Shown here in pieces: positions 36,601-46,235 of a DNA stretch of 64,000 nt; position 1 is the stretch's first letter, and every line of letters begins with the position of its first letter. This DNA is from Plazaster borealis (lineage: Eukaryota > Echinodermata > Asteroidea > Forcipulatida > Labidiasteridae): the NCBI GenBank assembly GCA_021014325.1, contig CM037473.1:25720822-25784821 (forward strand), in the 5' to 3' direction. The position numbers and the translations under genes are program-made. The notes beneath the pieces are model-generated. The model worked only from the letters and a program-made list of their open reading frames with translations, searched no databases and was not told where the DNA came from.

Positions 36601-39600
36601 AAAGGGGAAAAAAATGTATAAGGTTGGTTAGCTTTGCTGTATGGTTTTACTACATGTTTTTAATTGTGTTGTTATCAGATGAGCTTGATTTGAAGACAGA
36701 GATAGACAGATTGCAGGAATACCGCTCAAATGGAATTAAGAATATGATCGGTAAGAAACACTAGTTCATAATAAAATAATAAAACCATTCTTTTATTTGC
36801 GTGTATCAACGTTAGGTCCCTATACCCTAACATAAATAAGCCATTTGTGAGTTCGAGTTGAATGTCTGGTACACTGAATTGCTTAGTCAAAAGTGACTGC
36901 TTAAATTTCAATTCCTCAGACTAAAGACAGTCTTTTGCGTAGTAACGTAAGAGACGGTCAACACCCATACACAATAGACCTTATGCACATGACGTCATTT
37001 CAGTAGGGCGCCCTCGCCTAGAGGTCAAAAGGAGGTTGTTCATTGGCCAATCCTGTGCGCCGCGCGTACAAATCTGCACGTTTCGATTGTTTCTTCATCG
37101 TTTTACCTCTAAGATGGCGGTTGGATGACGTCAATGCATAAGGTCTATGTTGAATGAATGTGTTTATTTGGCATTTGGTGTTCGATATTGGGCATGGTGT
37201 TACCCCTCCCCTCTATTGTGTCTTCATTATGTGCTTGGAATCTCAGGAATTCTTTAGAGAATGTTAGGGGGGTACTTCTGTACAAGAGGAAAATAGTGTG
37301 TTAAAGTATGGGAATATTGGGGGGGGGACACACACCCTCTGACCCAATATCAGGCATGGTATATCTGGAGATTGCTTTAAAAAGCTTGACCCGAAGCATA
37401 TGACGTAGCAACAGTGTCTTTAGTCTGGGGAATCCAATTTGAGTGTTCACTTGTGACCAATCAAGTCATTGTACCAGACATTATTCAAAATTCAACTCGC
37501 AAATGGCTTATTCAACAATTATACAAATTGAACTAATATGTTTTGAGCTGAATTTTGAATTGTTCTGATCTTCCGGCCTGTTTCACAACCAGGGCCCAAT
37601 ATGAAAGAGCTGCTTAAGCACAAACAGTAGCTAAGCACAACAAAATTATATGCTTACCAGAATATGGTTACCAGCCAAAATACCATTCCACGTGTACAAT
37701 CTGTGACTGGTGTCCTGCTCATTTTTGCTTAGCAGAAAATGTTTAACCAATACTTTCTGCTTTAAAGCAGCTCTATGAAATTGAGCCCTGATAAGTTTAT
37801 CCATATTACTGAAGTGAAGCAGGGCCTTGATTTCATAGAGCTGCCTAAGCAGAGAATGATGCTTAACAATATTCTGCTAAGCAAAAACAAGCAGGATACC
37901 ACTCACATATTGTGTGACATGGTATTTTAGCTGGTAACCTTATTCTGGTCAGCACAATTATGATGTGCTCAGCAAATTTTTGTGCTAAAGCAGCTCTATG
38001 AAATTGGGCCCTGATTGGAAAGGAAAGGGAACCATAAGACTTTTAATAGGATACTCCAATTATCCCTCGTTGTGACCTGTGACCCTTGAACTCTGACCCC
38101 CTTAGGTGCTAGACTGTATGACAGACTGAAAGCCAAGCGTCTCAAGAGGGAAAAGACCCATCATCTGACCAACGTACTTGCCACGAGTCAAGACCCCATC
38201 GCATGCAGGCAATGGTTACTCCGCCAGGCTCTTGTGTAAGAAATATTCATGTCATCCAAATGGGATATAATATCAGTGGAATACTGAAAAATATAGCACT
38301 TCTTCGTCCCATGATACACTGAGGCCAAATGCCGAGTTGGATATGGGAAGCAAACGCGCTACATTTGTCAGTATTCCACGAGCATGCGTGTGATAACAAA
38401 TTTATCTTCAAGCAAACTTGACGCACAGCTTAACGCAAGGCATTTCTTACAAAGGAAACTGATAGTTCTGACAAGAACTTGAGTCTTTTAAGACGATAAT
38501 GTGGAGTCAGTTTGTGTGAAGGGAGCTTGGCGTACAATTATCTTTGTGTATTTGAGCTTGATCTGTATTTTCTGTTCATTTTTCAGTGATGCAGGACACA
38601 CTGACTTGCTGCCTGCCTTACCCAGTGGAGGTGAGTTTAGCTTTATCAGTGTGTTCAAATCCAAACATGGTGTCTCTTGTAGTATTAATGTGACCACAAC
38701 ATGTGTTTATTTTTTATTAAGAAGGAAATTATTTTGTGGCAAGGACAGGAATGATTCGTAATCATATAACCATTCAAAACCATTCAACTGCTTGAGTGGT
38801 GAATGGTTCTCAACTGATTATCTGTACACAGTGTAGATGCATTCACCACATATTGCAGGGAGGCATAGTGCGTCTATCATTCAAAACCTTTCGGTTGTTA
38901 CTGAATGGTCAGACAGTAGGAGGGTTAACTGTGTACTGTGTAGATGCATTTAATTCACTGCACGATATTTTGCAGGCTGGCGTAGTGCATCTAAAGTGCT
39001 CATGAAATTTGGCTTTTATGCTGTACAAAAGTATGTTTATAATATTTGCGTGTATAATTTGTAAACATCCTGCTCTGTATGGGATTTGAGGCATTGCATG
39101 GTGAGGTATCAATGTATTCGGTTTGCGCTAACACCATGTGTATATCTACTTTGCTGTGTAGATTTTGTTCATTGAGAACTTGTCTTGCTATTTATTCTAC
39201 TGCCGCTGAGTAGATTTTGGAATTCGGGAGGCTACTAAGTTCTGAAAAGAACTGTCCTGCTTATTAACTACTACCTGGGTGGAAATTAGGAAATCGGCCG
39301 GGACTACTACTTTCGCTTACTGGATCAAGGGGACTTCTCGTTATTAACTTCACTGCTCTGTGTTTATTTATTGCAGGTCGTAAGTCAGCTCCTCCGCTAG
39401 ACCTGACTGGTTTTGCTGGCTACGAGCGACTGAGTGAAAAGGAACGAGAGGTTAGTTTTAAAAACAATTTTAAAGGATTCTTCAAATGCTATTTTCTTAA
39501 TTTTGACAATATTTTACGCGAAAATAGAAACTTCTGGAGGATTGGTAATCAGTGAGCTTTCAGATTGATACCAATTTATTCTGATTTTTGTATTTATTAA

Positions 39601-40720
39601 TCCTGTACTTTCTCTTTGGAGATTTGGAGCAAGAATTCCAGTACACCTGTCCCTCATTACGGGAAAGCTTCAATAAAGAAAGAGGCCAGAATAATACATC
39701 CTTTTCGTCTTTACCAACTCACATCTGTTATCTCCATGAAATTCCTTTTCCAAACAGTGGGCCCTGACCTTTTAATTGGATCATGAACAAGCCAGTAGTG
39801 CTGCTGACTGCCCCAGGTCAGATTAACTGCTCATCCATTATGTTTAAAGACCCAAGTAATGACAATGTAAGCACACTCAAGCACTCAAAAGGATGTATAG
39901 TTTCCGAGTTTTGGTGGCCAAACTCGGAAATTCTTTAATGGAGCTTTTCCCGTAATGCTTTGTATGCTACTAAATGGAAAGTCCAGGGTGTGAACGTTCC
40001 GGTATTTTGAGTTAACAAAATTGCCACTTTGTTAGAGTTCTGTTGTGCGTTGCATATTATTAAAGAGTTCTGCATGTTATCAAGTCAACCGCAGCAAACT
40101 AGTTCATAAAGGGTACGTCTGCCTTTACTGTTTGTATTCTTCATAATATTGTAATGTATATTTGGTTTGCACCATGTGTACATCTACTTAGCTGTGTAGA
40201 TTTTTGTTCTTTGAGAACTTGTCTTGCTATTTATTATACTGCCGTGGAGTAGATTTCAGAATTCGGGAAACTACTAAGTTCTGAAAAGAACTGTCCTGCT
40301 TATTAACTACTACCTGGGCGGAAGGTAGGAAATCGGTTGGGACTACTACTTTCGCTTAGTGGATCAAGGGGACTTCTCATTATTAACTTCACTGTCGCGG
40401 AGTGAGTTCTTAATTGGTCTCAATGTTTCGACTTGCTTGCTCTAGTCATCGTCAGGAGAATATACATTGATACCTCACCATGCAATGCCTCAAAACCCAT
40501 AATGAAAATTTTTTTCTTAATTTTTTATTTTTAGTTGTGTGCAACAGTACGCATCATCCCAGAGGCCTACTTTGAGTACAAACGCATCTTCCAGAATGAA
40601 TGCACCCGGGTCGGTCACCTCAAACTGAAGCAAGCACGGAACCTGATCAAGATTGACGTCAACAAGATCCGCAAACTCTTCGACTTCTTGGTGAAGGAGG
40701 GGCTTGTGAACACCAGCTAA
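21670..40720 (+). CDS. tada2a: Transcriptional adapter 2-alpha (ADA2, SAGA/ATAC-type HAT complex adaptor)
   Basis: Sixteen coding exons, phases all agreeing: 21670-21673, 26844-26965, 27794-27853, 28716-28807, 30073-30176, 31600-31650, 32040-32128, 33103-33175, 34187-34250, 34960-35003, 35367-35477, 36679-36750, 38106-38235, 38587-38630, 39377-39450, 40535-40720 (TAA). The product is 439 residues, against about 443 in human. Domains: ZZ zinc finger ~15-60 (CPGC, RCVIC, ICLQC, HSTH), SANT/Myb ~65-115 (WSAKDEKKLLDAI, GIGNWQDVANQ), the ADA2-specific EYDNYAEWDLRDI and RQRRKKIIRDFGL blocks, and a C-terminal SWIRM domain ~350-436 (QARNLIKIDVNKIRKLFDFL). ADA2 bridges the GCN5/PCAF acetyltransferase to the complex in the nucleus; the family is known for histone H3 acetylation. 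The first exon is inferred from frame and splice phase. If it is wrong, translation can start at the ATG at 26858. Confidence 0.95.
21995..22262 (+). pseudogene. Non-LTR retrotransposon C-terminal fragment
   Basis: The conceptual translation ends in DCYRYSFLPRTTTEWNSLPT followed by a Ser-Leu-Phe-Lys stretch, the typical last ~40 residues of CR1/L2-type LINE reverse transcriptases. The 3' end runs into the TTAA MITE at 22249. It lies in TADA2A intron 1. Confidence 0.7.
22249..22590. mobile_element. TTAA MITE, GGCACTGGACAC family
   Basis: TTTAAAGACACTGGACACCT...AGTGTCCAGTGCCTTTAAA gives ~25-bp inverted ends with TTAA inside each. GTGAGGTCTC and its complement form an inner hairpin. A related copy is at 29069-29455. 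Confidence 0.75.
22997..23275 (+). repeat. tRNA-Leu-like SINE (family B)
   Basis: GTGGCCTGGTCAAGCACACC (A-box region), GGGTTCAAGTCCC (B box), then TTGACACTTGTGTCC and a body ending near AAAGTACCCAGTAC. Better copies are at 25969-26300 (plus) and ~31090-31440 and 63540-63835 (minus). Confidence 0.7.
23900..24125. repeat. Repeat with CTGACGA-hairpin-GAAT motif
   Basis: CTCCTGACGATGACTAG, a hairpin closed by CTAGTC, then GAATTGTTGAGACC, followed by ACTCACTCCGCGGCAGTG, TCTACTCTGCGGCAGTAGA and a run of ACAAG. The same module occurs in reverse at ~39080-39370 and 40145-40500, also inside TADA2A introns. Confidence 0.6.
24126..25430. other. TADA2A intron 1 section with two long poly-G tracts
   Basis: Runs of about 18 G at 24405-24422 and about 15 G at 24473-24487 are separated by ~50 bases. 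A direct repeat of ACTGTACATCAA...TGTTTTATTATTACTTT lies at 24637-24745. Otherwise AT-rich with no gene. Confidence 0.5.
25430..25650. repeat. Repeat with GGCCAGCGGACCA motifs
   Basis: Inverted and direct copies of TGGCCAGCRGGACCA / GCCAGTCGGACCACTTGGTG. A homologous copy lies at 28190-28380 inside another MITE. The motifs resemble the subterminal repeats of the hAT element at 48.5-52.7 kb, so this may be a non-autonomous relative. Confidence 0.4.
25969..26300 (+). repeat. tRNA-Leu-like SINE (family B), long copy
   Basis: GTCGTTGCCGAGTGGTCTAG (A box), GGGTTCGAATCCC (B box) and the body TGACACTTGTGCCCTTGAGC, ending in ATAATAAACAAAAATTAAA. Good internal promoter boxes. Confidence 0.8.
27904..28450. 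mobile_element. CAGGGCCC MITE (copy 5) followed by a nested CAGGCCTGG/GGCCAGCGG element
   Basis: 27904-28091 is the CAGGGCCC-family hairpin. 28100-28450 is a palindromic GCAGGRACACCAAGG...CTTGGCATTGGTGCCCC element, interrupted at 28190-28380 by the GGCCAGCGGACCA repeat. It lies in TADA2A intron 3. Confidence 0.55.
28545..28730 (+). repeat. Tandem duplication carrying a TADA2A 3' splice site
   Basis: Two ~85-bp units beginning AGAAAAAGGTTC each end in TTGACCTTTGACCTTTCAG/ACCA. The second (downstream) one is the true acceptor at 28715/28716. The first, at ~28624, would give a reading frame that stops after ten codons. Confidence 0.75.
29069..29455. mobile_element. TTAA MITE, GGCACTG family (second copy)
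   Basis: TTAAAGGCACTGAACATG...GTACAATACCTTTAA, with the shared interior TTGTCAAAGACCAG and TATACTATCAACAGCTCTCC of the copy at 22249-22590. Confidence 0.65.
29520..29709 (-). pseudogene. LINE reverse transcriptase C-terminal fragment
   Basis: Reverse-strand translation contains RYRTKRHSNSFIQQTASLWN and then SLPG and DCFKRNINSYL, the usual tail of CR1/L2/RTE-like LINE ORF2 proteins. It is short, has no upstream RT domain and lies inside a TADA2A intron. Confidence 0.7.
29735..29910 (-). repeat. tRNA-derived SINE (family A), antisense
   Basis: On the minus strand it has TGGCTTGATGGT, GGTTCGAATCCC and the family body TTTTCAGTCCCTGCCTG. Confidence 0.65.
29905..30010 (+). repeat. tRNA-derived SINE (family D), partial
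   Basis: CTGACATCTGCTCTAGAATG, B box GGGTTCGAGTCCC, then ATATGCCTGTGGATATTTTT and GGACTCGGGGGAAGTACT, matching 2286-2430. Confidence 0.6.
30987..31505. mobile_element. CAGGRG-type MITE with a nested family B SINE
   Basis: The outer arms are GCTTGATTTCAATGAGCACT (30990) and AGCTCTTTGTGAAATTGACC (31483). In the middle (~31085-31440) lies a minus-strand family B SINE (B box GGGTTCGAACCC). The interior (TCATCTCCCTTGGGAGTATA) matches the SINE at 63540-63835. Confidence 0.65.
32215..32950. repeat. 86-bp satellite-like tandem repeat in a TADA2A intron
   Basis: Units such as TGTGTAGACGCATTCACC...TGGTCAGACAGTAGGAGG start near 32377, 32458, 32544, 32630 and 32716. Spacing is 81-86 bases with drift, about seven units in all. 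Two more units lie in a different TADA2A intron at 38820-39000. Confidence 0.8.
33596..33846. mobile_element. MITE related to the minisatellite-bearing element
   Basis: The ends are ACCCTTAAGAGACCATGG and AATGGTCTCTAAAGGGTT. The interior has one and a half copies of the GGCCGTAAATGGCTTGTACC unit that is amplified at 13.8-14.2 kb. Confidence 0.7.
34284..34452. mobile_element. CAGGCCTGGAATT palindromic MITE
   Basis: CAGGCCTGGAATTTCATC to TGTAATTCCAGGCCTGG. The arms include GGCAAGGCC and ATGGAGGCCATGGCCTC. It is the same family as the insert at ~5835-6003. Confidence 0.7.
34637..34708 (+). repeat. tRNA-like SINE head (family C), best copy
   Basis: GGGCTAGATAGCTCAGTTGG with intact A and B boxes. 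Conserved flanks ATATTGACAAATTAGGGAGA (5') and TTGTCTTTGTTCAACCCCAA (3') are shared with 33955-34060, 21150-21253 and the inverted copy at 62077-62148. The tRNA-like part therefore belongs to a larger dispersed element. Confidence 0.75.
36780..37525. mobile_element. Long palindromic repeat with nested MITE
   Basis: The left half (~36836-36965) has AAGCCATTTGTGAGTTCGAG and CAGACTAAAGACAGTC. The right half (37385-37520) has the complementary TCTTTAGTCTGG and AACTCGCAAATGGCTT. A different element (GAGGTCAAAAGGAGGTTG, ~36980-37150) and a poly-G tract at 37319-37327 lie between. Confidence 0.6.
37590..38013. mobile_element. Two adjacent CAGGGCCC MITEs (copies 6 and 7)
   Basis: 37590-37790 and 37820-38013 are both bounded by CAGGGCCYNATNTNAWAGAG-like ends and their complements. 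They lie about 90 bases before TADA2A exon 13 (38106). Confidence 0.75.
38790..39005. repeat. Second locus of the 86-bp satellite unit
   Basis: Two diverged units (GTGTAGATGCATTCACCACA..., TGTGTAGATGCATTTAATTC...) of the repeat at 32.2-32.9 kb, in a separate intron. Confidence 0.65.
40145..40500. repeat. Repeat copy with CTGACGA-hairpin-GAAA motif (minus)
   Basis: It matches 39080-39370 closely (TAGATTTTTGTTCTTTGAGA..., TTAACTACTACCTGGGYGGA). It ends on the minus strand in CTCCTGACGATGACTAGAGC and then AAGTCGAAACATTGAGACC. It stops 35 bases before TADA2A exon 16. Confidence 0.65.
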
Positions 40721-41260
40721 CATGAAACTGGTATCCTGGTAGGTTTATCAATATGAACTATTTGTATTACCAGTTTTATAAACAGGTATCCTGACATGGA
40801 TCTGACAGAATCACAGTATTGCGTCGACCGACTGCCTGGAAACACAACTGAAGCCTGCAAGACTAGTGTCCACAAGATATGCAAGCTATTTAACCTCGTA
40901 GTGGAAAAAATGCCTTATTAAAAGTTGAACATGGTAGTTTATACGAACACTTTTGTTTACCAGCAAATAAAAGGATACCTCTATTGTTGATATAATGAAG
41001 TCTGTAAACATGATGAGGGAGGGTACCAGCCAATAAAACTGGTACATATTCAAATTGTTAACATATTATAAGGTTGTTTTGGTAGGAAAAATTCAACAGT
41101 CTGCATCCAGTCTTGGTTTTTATTACACAAATGCTTGCAGAGCATTTAACTGGTACTCTTATGGTGTGTAATGTGTTAGTGATGATTACCAGCAAATACA
41201 ACTGGTAATCTTGAGGATCGTAGTATAATAATGAGTATCTACAAATATGACTGGTACTTT
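40721..41260 (+). terminator. tada2a: TADA2A 3' UTR region with AATAAA signals
   Basis: AATAAA occurs at about 40965 and 41029, 250-310 bases after the stop. The stretch contains several spaced copies of ACCAGCAAATA(AA)ACTGGTA, an inverted-repeat-rich sequence that could form small hairpins. Confidence 0.5.
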
Positions 41261-42535
41261 TGAAAAGTTTTAACTATTTAAAAGCAATATGCGACCTGCT
41301 CTTGCAAAATGTCTCGGCCTTTATCATTATGCATCAAAGCCATGAAAAGGTCAAAAATTTACCCCAGGGACCAAGTTGAGATTGTTCATGACGCCATTTT
41401 ACAAGCTCTTCTTGAGATTGAAGCATCGTTTGTTCTTTTGCTACTCTTGGGTTCTTGGGAATAGCCTCTGCACTAGTGGACGTACTTCAGGGATTCCAGC
41501 AACAGCTGAAGTCCTTATCGTAGAGAATGTGTTTCTAGACTCTGATGGTAAAAGACAAATTCTGAAATGTTTTTGGAAATATTGTAGATTTTTATGAATT
41601 TTCACTTTTGATAATTTGTCAAAGTTGAGGATTTTGCCAGAGCCAGTTATATATTGGTATTTTTTGACAGGTTTTTTTCCTCATAATTTTTCCCAATCAT
41701 TCAATAATGATCGCATGAGGGCGCTTTTATCAGGGAATGTCTTGCATCACGATTACAGTTTTATCTTATTTTAATTGCCTGTATGTTGTTTGCTTGCATC
41801 AATGACGAAATACATAAACATTAATAATGACAATAAAAAAAGAAAACAGTTTGTTCTGTTTTGCATCACGTGAAATTGGTTTACATATGCTCTTATGCTG
41901 TCAAAAAAACGGCGAATTAGTCAGTATTTCTATTTTCTTGATGATCGGCTATTCTCTTTGATCACGTGTTGAACATTTGTTTTAGAGACGACTTTCTCTT
42001 CACACATTTAGTTGTTACTCAATGTCTGATTCTTGATAATATTTCATGTGGATCATTGTTGGTAATGTACAAAGGTATTCATCCTAAAACCATTTATTTA
42101 TGTTATTTATTTGTATAGTTATTTTTATTGTTGAAGGTTCTTTACCCAGAGTATGCCCACACAGTTAAAACTGGTTTCCAATTGGTAGGTTTCAGTGGAT
42201 TTGGTGTAGACTTTTGTGTAAATAATACAGTTTTTCTCAAACCTTTTACCTTTGAAGATCATTGGTCAAGGTAATTGATGACAGTATCCAGCGCGGTAAC
42301 TACATTTAGGGTAAAATTTTAGGGTGGCACAACAAACTGTTCAATCCACACAGTTGGAGCATACGTAAGTTGGCAATTGAGCCCACTGGCCAAATAACCC
42401 AGTCTCTGCATTTTGTGCCTTGCCACCGATTCCTTTGGCTCCTCGTTGTCTCCATAAAACCCTTTACAATGACCACAGTAATTCGCCATGTCCTCCCTAT
42501 CATATTATTCATTTCCATTCGTCTTCTGACACTTA
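41261..42535. other. Intergenic, no gene seen
   Basis: AT-rich sequence between TADA2A and the mobile-element cluster. I see no coding frame with character and no repeat that I can pair. Confidence 0.4.
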
Positions 42536-42539
42536 CAGT

Positions 42540-43200
42540 TTGATGGTCAGTAGTTGGGCCTCAGCCTTTTCCGATGCCTGTCTAGCTCTGACTTAAAGGA
42601 ACTAACGTTCTTGGTGTTTATGACATAAGGTGGGAGACTATTTAATGCACTAACTACTCTCTGTCTACATCTGGTTTCTTGTGTCTGTGGATGCCAACTT
42701 GAAAAATCTTTCTTGGTCTGTTCTCTCTAGCCCATTCAAGATTTTGGAGGTCTCGATGAGATCTCACCTTGTTCTGCTTTGTTCTAAACTATACAGTTTC
42801 AACTTCTTGAGCCTCTCTGGATAGGTAAGGTGTTTGATGCTGGAGGACTAGTAGCACTCCTTTGAACTTTTTAAAGTGTTGCTATGTCTTTCTTGAGTCC
42901 TGGGTTCCATGCTTGGACACAATAGTCTAGGTGTGTTCTTATGTATGTCCTGTAGAGTAGATCAAAACTGCCTTGGTTGATACATACTTGAAAAGAACGC
43001 TTGATAGTTCTTAGGCCACTCATTGCCTTTTGTGCTGCTTTTGTACATTGGGTGCTTCTTTCCACCATTCTGCTGTTGTTTCTTCTTGAGCACCTGATTC
43101 TGGTTTTATTCCTTTTCTTGGGGATTGAGCTATTAAAACTGCTTTCCTTTTTGCAGTTGTCAAGGAGTGGAATTGGGCGGCAAAGCTGTGGAGTACATCA
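42540..43200 (-). pseudogene. Degenerate LINE reverse transcriptase C-terminal region
   Basis: Reverse-strand translation includes FDLLYRTYIRTHLDYCVQAW followed by NPGLKKDIATL. After frameshifts come pieces such as KAEQGE, QTQETRCRQR, VVSALNSLPPYV and FKSELDRHRKR. This is the characteristic end of CR1/L2-type ORF2 after the RT palm. There are several stops and shifts, so it is inactive. Confidence 0.8.
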
Positions 43201-43429
43201 AGATGTCATGCGGATGAGCCATCTCAATAGCATCAGGATAAAAGTGGGAAGCTAGAGTACTTTTCTTCCATCTATCTTTGATATGTGAGGAATAAATATG
43301 TTCATGAACCACAGCACGCAGGTGCAGGAGTCATCTTCTCTTGCTCACATCGTATTTTGTTTCAGCAGGGCCATTTCTTGTCCATTATTCATAACAGTTC
43401 TGTGCCTTGTGTATGAGAACTAGAGAAGC

Positions 43430-43912
43430 AACTCTCCAGATGCAGCGAAGGAAGAATTCCTCGAGCCGCCACGGGTCATCATATCCTCAGCTCAACACCA
43501 AAAAAAGAATTTTATTGACCACGCAAATCACATGCAATTTAAAAAAGGCAAACTGCCAGGCACGACCACGCTTTAGGGCACTGTACGAAACAACCGCCAA
43601 AGACGGATAAAAAGCATAACATGCACAAAACGATTTAAAACGAGCCGACTCAAATTACGTCTCTTTAAGACGAAGTCAACAGATCAAAAAGGTTAAATAC
43701 ATTTACGGGGAAAAGACCCTGTAACTTAAGGCGCAACGGCCTGCAGTAGAGAGTGAAAACTTCACCTCAATAAAGGACGAATAATTCAATACTATTATTT
43801 TCGTCAAATGAAATCGCAGGTCGGAGCGCAGAAGACTGTTTCAGCCTGAAAATTGTACAACGTTCAGTTACCAGGGGATACCACGGGGAGGTGGAGTCTT
43901 CAAATTAATCTC
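43430..43912 (-). mobile_element. R2 copy 0: 5' UTR fragment
   Basis: It begins right after the 28S motif CTCTTAAGG with GAGATTAATTTGAAGACTCC and runs ~480 bases. Parts match the 5' region of R2 copy I (GAATTCCT..., ATGATGA near 43450 versus 46840). The body and 3' end are missing. Confidence 0.7.
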
Positions 43913-43914
43913 CC
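43831..43914 (-). ncRNA. HDV-like ribozyme candidate at R2 copy 0 5' end
   Basis: On the minus strand: P1 GGGA with UCCC, P2 GAAGACU with AGUCUUC, P3 CCAC-loop-GUGG, P4 CUGAA with UUCAG, and J4/2 beginning CUGAAA with the expected cytosine. R2 elements are known to self-cleave with HDV-type ribozymes. The fold was drawn by eye. Confidence 0.5.
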
Positions 43915-44042
43915 TTAAGAGAGTCAAAGTTACTCCCGCCATTTACCCGCACTTGGCTGAATTTCTTCACTTTGACATTCAGAGCACTGGGAAGAAATCA
44001 CATTGCGTCAACGCCCCGGCTGCATGTCTCTGTACAAGGTCA

Positions 44043-44076
<34 letters not shown>

Positions 44077-44147
44077 GGCTGATTCTGCCAAGCCCCTTCC
44101 CTTGGCTGTGTTTTCGCTAGATAGTAGATAGGGACAGTGGGAACTCA

Positions 44148-44195
<48 letters not shown>
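43913..44195 (-). rRNA. 28S rRNA fragment, chimeric spacer 0 (not functional)
   Basis: Read on minus from 44195: TAGCCAAATGCCTCGTCATC, CGCATGAATGG, CTATCTACTATCTAGCG, AAGACCCTGTTGAGCTTGAC, CTAGTCTGACCTTGT and GAGACATG. It then jumps to GCCGGGGCGTTGACGCAATG, CCCAGTGCTCTGAATGTC, GGGAGTAAC and CTCTTAAGG. The first part is 28S downstream of the R2 site and the second is 28S upstream, so the order is circularly permuted with a non-28S junction near 44027-44031. Confidence 0.9.
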
Positions 44196-44499
44196 TTGCA
44201 ACTGGAAGATTTACACGTAATAAGGCCTCGTGTAGGCACTAGGAAAATTTGTGGACTGGACTATTGTCTCAGAGAGGGGTGGGCTACTCAGGTGACCCCT
44301 CTATCTCCCAGATGGATTGGGTCTCTCCGTCAGCCTGCAATTTAAGGCGCCAAGGCCGGCAGGCCCAGGGTTCGCAGGAGAGCGTAGCCCCCCAGAGGAA
44401 GAGTCGTCTGTCCGGGTGAGGCGTCACCCTTTCGACTTACATCTTCATAAAACGATTATAGATAAACAAGGTGCCTTTAATGGCAACTTGAGAAAGCGT

Positions 44500-44970
44500 A
44501 CTTGAGTTGATTTGTAGTGAATTTGATGCCACAGTAGGACGACTTGCATGGTAAGACAGCTCCCCTAGCGCTGATTGGGATTCCTTCAGAGGAGACTGTC
44601 CGGACGTTGTATGTATGTTAGATTGAGTCGGCAATGGCGCGGGTACCGTACTTGGTGATCTTACAGGTCTCGGTATCTGGGAGGGTGTTTTTGTGTGCTT
44701 CGTAAGGGATAGCTATGTCAGCAATGTACGCATGACTTTTTCGCTCGATCGATCACAATGAGATCTGGTCTAAAGTTACCCACTGCGGTGGCAACTAGGG
44801 GCTCTGTAAAGATATTTGCAGAGTCGTACTTTCTTCCAAGAAAGCTAGATACCTGTTTACAGACCTCATTGTGCCTCCGCACACGAGCTCCGAGTACAAG
44901 CGGGCATTGCTGGGTTATGTGTGAGGTAGTTTCAGTGGATGAATGACAGTGTCTACATGTGATTTCTACT
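44500..44970 (-). pseudogene. R2 copy I C-terminal CCHC and endonuclease remnant
   Basis: Frame-corrected translation includes ITCRHCHSSTETTSHITQQC (CCHC knuckle), then ANIFTEPLVATAVGNFRPDL, where RPD is the first acidic part of the restriction-like PD-(D/E)XK endonuclease of R2. Stops follow within 20 residues. It is joined directly to the FADD-containing frame. Confidence 0.75.
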
Positions 44971-46233
44971 TTCGGCCATGATTACTAGGTCATCAGCAAA
45001 CGCCAACACATTGTGCCTATGGCCAAGAAGGTCGAGACCAATGAAGGATGGCAAATCATCCAACAGCTCATCAAGTACGAGATTGAAGAGTCTCGGGCTC
45101 AGTGGGCAGCATCCCTGTTTAATGCCACATTTCATCGGGATTGGATCAGACAAAGACGGACCGGAAACCAACCGGGTACTAACCCCATCATAAAGGTTGT
45201 CCACATTGTTAATAAGACCTTGGGGTAGATTGTTCCTTTCCAAGGTTCTGTGAATCGAGGAGTGGTGGACTGAGTCAAAGGCTTTTGATAGGTCCAAGCA
45301 CATGACATAGTATGACTTGTTGCGACTCTTGTAGTTATTAATAACTTGGTCCAACAGGGTGACATTTTCTAGACAGCCATCGACGGGGATGAATGCTGTC
45401 TGTCTTGAGTTGAGAGAAGTTACCTCAGTGACTCTCGAGTTGATAATTTTCGTATACAAACAAAGTAGATAGGACCCTATGGTGATAGGTCTCCATTTGG
45501 AGATGTCCTCTGGAATAGCAACGCCCTTGGAAATCAGGATTGTGTTATTGACTTTAAGAGCATCAGGAACCTTCTCTGTGTATAACCAGAGGTTGAAGAT
45601 GATCGCCAAATGTATCGGATCTAGTTTGGCCAAGTCCTTGAAATATATTTTGTCAGGACCCGCAGCACTGTTCTTCTTCATCCTCTTTAAGGCAGAGACG
45701 ACTTCAGGTACGACCACAGGACGAAGAGACCCAGCCATGTCAAAATCAGGACAGCTCGGTTTACAACCAACTAACTCCACTTCAGGCAGGGGATCCTTAC
45801 CAAAAATACCGGTGTAATAAGTGAAAGCCATGGCCATGTCCGGGACGGCCGGCCAGAGCGATGTACTGTCCAGGATGTGACCAGCTAGGGAACGTCTGTT
45901 CTTGTTATAAAAGTGTTGATGAACACCGTATAACAACCTCTTCTTGGTTCTATTGGAGGCATCAGGAGGTACCTCGGGAACATTAAATGAATCGGCTTTG
46001 GGCGGTCTACCTTTCTTAAGGCCGATGAGCTTCAAAAGGTTAATGTAATCTAAGTCGGTTTTACCGGCTAGAGCTTGACTAACGAGGGAAAGGATTTCCC
46101 CTAGAATACTCGTGCTAGAAATATTACCAGTGTTATCAACTAAGAATGAACTAAGGTGAAGGTGAAGGGGTGAAGTTTCCAAAGCCACCGCGGTGGCAGA
46201 AACAGTTGCAATAGCCAGAGGCCTCGGCATCAA
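44953..46233 (-). pseudogene. R2 copy I reverse transcriptase domain
   Basis: An open stretch of about 425 codons with ordered R2 RT motifs: SAAGPDKI (~residue 190), WRPITIGSYL (~245), LDLSKAFDSVHHS (motif A, ~315), CGIKQGCCPLSPRLFN (motif B, ~370) and AFADDLVIMAE (motif C, ~414). Both catalytic Asp of FADD are present. Eight codons after motif C the frame stops, because motifs D, E and the thumb are deleted. The upstream end is frameshifted from the zinc-finger region at 46233-46238. Confidence 0.9.
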
Positions 46234-46235
46234 TT

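Noticed and set aside
44980..45230. Plus-strand frames over the R2 RT
   Set aside because: They are antisense shadows of the RT domain, which has ordered conserved motifs on the minus strand.
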